Assembly (NCBI RefSeq): GCF_028550415.1
Contig: NZ_JAQQKX010000010.1
Location: 1-64,000, forward strand
Length of the DNA stretch: 64,000 bases
From: Asticcacaulis aquaticus
GTDB lineage: Bacteria; Pseudomonadota; Alphaproteobacteria; Caulobacterales; Caulobacteraceae
Direction of reading: 5' to 3'
Below are positions 61,554 to 64,000 of this stretch, in pieces. The stretch's first letter is position 1; every line of letters begins with the position of its first letter. Below the pieces are notes generated by a model that saw nothing but the letters and a program-made list of their open reading frames with translations, did not search any database and was not told where the DNA came from. A program made the position numbers and the translations under genes.

Positions 61554-64000
61554 ATGATCCGGTGGTGGCTCGTGGCCCTGCTAAGTTTGATATCCGTGAC
61601 GGTTCAGGCCGCGCCACGTGAAGAGACGCGTCTCCACGGGACGTGGCGGTCCGCGCTGTTCGTCACCGACGACAAGGGGCAAACGCCGGGCGCGGACGGT
61701 GCCTATCAGGCGACGGCTTTCGACGACGCGACATGGCAGGACGTCGAAGTCCCTCACAACTGGCAGGGTTACAGCTATAACCGACAGGTGGTGCGTGGGA
61801 CGCTGCATGGGGTCGCCTGGTATCGCAAGACGATCGATCTGCCGAAGGTGGGTGCGGACGAGCGCCTGTTTCTGATGTTCGAAGGCGTCAATGCCTATGC
61901 CACGGTCTATCTGAACGGTCAGGTGGTCGGAAAGCACGGGGGTGGTCTGATCAGCTTTACGCTGGATATGACGCGCGCCGCGAAACCGGGTAAAAACCTG
62001 CTGGTCGTGCGGGCTGAAAATCCTGACGGTATCAAGGATTTGCCGTGGGTGCCCGGCGACGATCAGCCCGAAAACGGCTTTGCCGAAGGCTCGCAGCCCC
62101 TGGGCATTTTCCGACCCGTGCATGTGATCAGGACCAACAGTTTACGCGTTCGCCCGTTCGGGGCCTATGTCTGGGGCGGGCCGGGGCGGATCGACGCTCG
62201 CCGCGCGCAACTGACGGTACGCAGCGAGTTGCAGAACGCGTCGGATCGTCGGCGCGACTTTACCTTGACCAGCGACGTGATCGATGCCGGGGGCAAGGTG
62301 GTGGCGACGGTCACCACACCGCATATGCTCGGCGCCGGCGCCGAGGGCCACTTCGAGCAGGCCTTGCCGGAGATCAGAAATCCGCATCTGTGGTCGCCGG
62401 AAACGCCCTATCTCTACACCTTGCGCACGCGTTTGAGTGAAAACGGCAAGGTGGTCGATGAGACCGTAACGACGACCGGTCTGCGCACGGTTGAGATCAC
62501 CGGGACAAAGGATAGCGCACGACAGTTGCTGATCAACGGCAAGCCGTTTTATGTCCACGGTGTCGCCGAGTACGAGCATCATCTGGGGGCGTCTCAGGCC
62601 TTTACCGACGCGCAGGTCGCTGCCCGTGTCAGCATGGTGAAGGCGGGCGGCTTCAACGCCTTTCGCGACGCGCACTATCCGCACAATCTGCGCTATCAGG
62701 ACCATTTCGCCCGCGACGGCATTTTGTGGTGGACGCAGTTTTCGGCGCACGTCTGGTTCGACAACGACGCCTTTCGCGCCAATTTCAAGGCGCTGGCCGC
62801 TGACTGGGTACGCGAGCGGCGCAACAACCCGGCCCTGTTCCTGTGGGGGCTACAGAACGAGTCGAAACTGCCACCGGATTTTGCGCGTGAGGTGATGAAT
62901 ATCATCCGCGAGCACGATCCGATGGCTTCGGTCGAGCGCCTGATCGTGTCGTGCAATGGCGGCGAGGGGACCGACTGGAACGTGCCGCAGAACTGGTCCG
63001 GCACCTATGGCGGCAATCCGGATCGCTATGCCGAGGAACTGAAAAAGCAGGGTCTGGTCGGCGAATACGGCGCGTGGCGCTCGCTCGGCTGGCACGCCGA
63101 GGCTCCGTTCAAGGGGGGCGCGTTCAGCGAAAGCGCCGCGGCGGCGCTGCTGGAGAAAAAGGCGCGGCAGGCCCTGTCTGTCGAGGGTCAGGCGGTCGGC
63201 GATTTCCACTGGCTTTTGACCACGCATGAAAACCCGGGCCGTCTGATGCGCGCCGACGGAACACAGATCTTCGACGGCATCCGCCCGCTGGAGCAGGTCG
63301 GGCCGTCGAACAACAAGGGACTGCTGACCCTGTGGGGCGAGCCGACCGACGCCTTCTATATGTATCGGGCCAAGACAGTGAAAGAACCGATGGTCTATAT
63401 CGTCTCGCCGACCTGGCCGGACCGCTGGATCGAGCCGGGCGTGAAGTCGGGTATCGAGGTCTATTCGAACTGCGATACGGTCGAGCTGTTCAACGATGCG
63501 AACAACACCCTGTCGCTGGGGTGGCGCGCGCGTCCGGCGGACGGTGCGCCCTTCCGCTGGGATGGGGTCGAGGTGCGCTATAACCGGCTGTCCGCCGTGT
63601 GTCGCAATGGCGGCAAGACGGCGGCGCGCGACCTGATCCGCCTGCATTATCTGCCCGACGCGCCGGGGGTGGTTCCGCTTGCCGCCAAAGCCGATACCCG
63701 CGCCTATCTTTACCGGGTCAATGCCGGGGGGCCGGATTATCGCGATGCGGCGGGAAATCTGTGGCTGGGCGACCGGCACTGGGTCGAGGGCGCCCCCAAA
63801 AATGAAAAAAGCTGGGGTTGGCAAAGCTGGGGCGACGATTATCCCGACCTTGATCCGGCGCTGGGCAGCCGTCGTATCGGCTATGACGAAATCGCGGGGA
63901 CGGCGGACGGCGATCTGTACCGTACCTACCGTTTCGGGCGCGACCGGCTGCAATACCGGTTCAGTGTGCCCGATGGGACGTACGAGATCGAACTGCACTT
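61554..64000 (+). CDS. GH2 glycosidase with malectin-like end, cut by the window edge
   Basis: An open frame from ATG 61554 to the window end (815 complete codons, no stop). It has a signal peptide (MIRWWLVALLSLISVTVQAA) and GAGGAAAC upstream. The jelly-roll domain contains VEVPHNWQGYSYNRQVVRGT and AWYRKTIDLP, and the sugar-recognition segment VNAYATVYLNGQVVGKHGGG. The TIM barrel carries acid/base E436 in LQNES and nucleophile E504 in VGEYGAW. The last visible residues (LQYRFSVPDGTYEIELHF) look like the start of a malectin domain, as in GH2 beta-galactosidases of plant-polysaccharide loci. The 3' end is missing. Confidence 0.9.
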   Translation, partial: MIRWWLVALLSLISVTVQAAPREETRLHGTWRSALFVTDDKGQTPGADGAYQATAFDDATWQDVEVPHNWQGYSYNRQVVRGTLHGVAWYRKTIDLPKVGADERLFLMFEGVNAYATVYLNGQVVGKHGGGLISFTLDMTRAAKPGKNLLVVRAENPDGIKDLPWVPGDDQPENGFAEGSQPLGIFRPVHVIRTNSLRVRPFGAYVWGGPGRIDARRAQLTVRSELQNASDRRRDFTLTSDVIDAGGKVVATVTTPHMLGAGAEGHFEQALPEIRNPHLWSPETPYLYTLRTRLSENGKVVDETVTTTGLRTVEITGTKDSARQLLINGKPFYVHGVAEYEHHLGASQAFTDAQVAARVSMVKAGGFNAFRDAHYPHNLRYQDHFARDGILWWTQFSAHVWFDNDAFRANFKALAADWVRERRNNPALFLWGLQNESKLPPDFAREVMNIIREHDPMASVERLIVSCNGGEGTDWNVPQNWSGTYGGNPDRYAEELKKQGLVGEYGAWRSLGWHAEAPFKGGAFSESAAAALLEKKARQALSVEGQAVGDFHWLLTTHENPGRLMRADGTQIFDGIRPLEQVGPSNNKGLLTLWGEPTDAFYMYRAKTVKEPMVYIVSPTWPDRWIEPGVKSGIEVYSNCDTVELFNDANNTLSLGWRARPADGAPFRWDGVEVRYNRLSAVCRNGGKTAARDLIRLHYLPDAPGVVPLAAKADTRAYLYRVNAGGPDYRDAAGNLWLGDRHWVEGAPKNEKSWGWQSWGDDYPDLDPALGSRRIGYDEIAGTADGDLYRTYRFGRDRLQYRFSVPDGTYEIELH

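Noticed and set aside
1-64000. Insertion sequences, transposases, phage genes, tRNA or rRNA
   Set aside because: I looked for transposase or integrase motifs, tRNA cloverleaf ends and rRNA-like conserved stretches and saw none that I could support.

Overview
The window looks like part of a secondary replicon (plasmid or chromid) of a GC-rich Gram-negative alphaproteobacterium. Caulobacterales, for example an Asticcacaulis-like organism, fits best: there is a very large Caulobacter-type TonB-dependent receptor, XylR-like LacI-type operator sequences, and many secreted CAZymes carrying twin-arginine-like signals. The taxonomic call is inference from gene content. No rRNA, tRNA, CRISPR array or transposase was found.

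Layout. 0.4-3.3 kb holds small two-component signalling proteins and a SnoaL-like protein. 4.0-7.2 kb is a TonB-dependent receptor with an AT-rich, palindrome-rich upstream region. 7.3-11.9 kb holds a frameshifted GNAT gene and a 1374-residue hybrid histidine kinase. 12.1-14.7 kb has a GlsB-like membrane protein and a GH67 alpha-glucuronidase. 14.7-19.0 kb is a proline catabolism unit (Lrp-type regulator, divergent putA, second Lrp-type regulator). 19.6-25.5 kb holds a beta-propeller polysaccharide enzyme candidate, a sugar/H+ symporter, a GntR/FadR regulator, D-galactonate dehydratase and an SDR.

25.6-42.3 kb is a dense pectin/rhamnogalacturonan locus. It contains DUF2264, GH105, KduI, GH95, GH2, a rhamnogalacturonan acetylesterase-like SGNH hydrolase, a PL10-like pectate lyase, two tandem pectin methylesterases and a GH35. 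42.4-47.3 kb carries a DUF885 peptidase-like gene and then the replicon core: nine iterons in a row, repA, a small putative DNA-binding partition partner, parA, and a region rich in GATAGC/GCTATC half-sites. 47.4-64 kb returns to polysaccharide use: GH43, a beta-helix/DUF6298-like fusion, an esterase, a DapA-family protein, GH78, an ACS-type MFS transporter, a sialidase-fold protein, a second GH95 and a GH2 cut by the window end.

Together the CAZymes suggest stepwise pectin breakdown. The esterases remove methyl and acetyl groups, the lyase cuts the uronic-acid backbone, and GH78, GH2, GH35, GH43 and GH95 trim rhamnose, galactose, arabinose and fucose/L-galactose side chains. GH105 and KduI handle unsaturated uronic products, and DgoD handles galactonate. 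Uptake would use the TonB receptor (outer membrane) and two MFS carriers (inner membrane). Three LacI-type operators and several AT-rich palindromes sit in front of the CAZyme units. The most unusual features are the replicon core embedded inside the pectin locus, an isolated iteron and distant copies of a 13-bp palindrome, bipartite palindromic repeats, and the beta-helix/DUF6298-like fusion.
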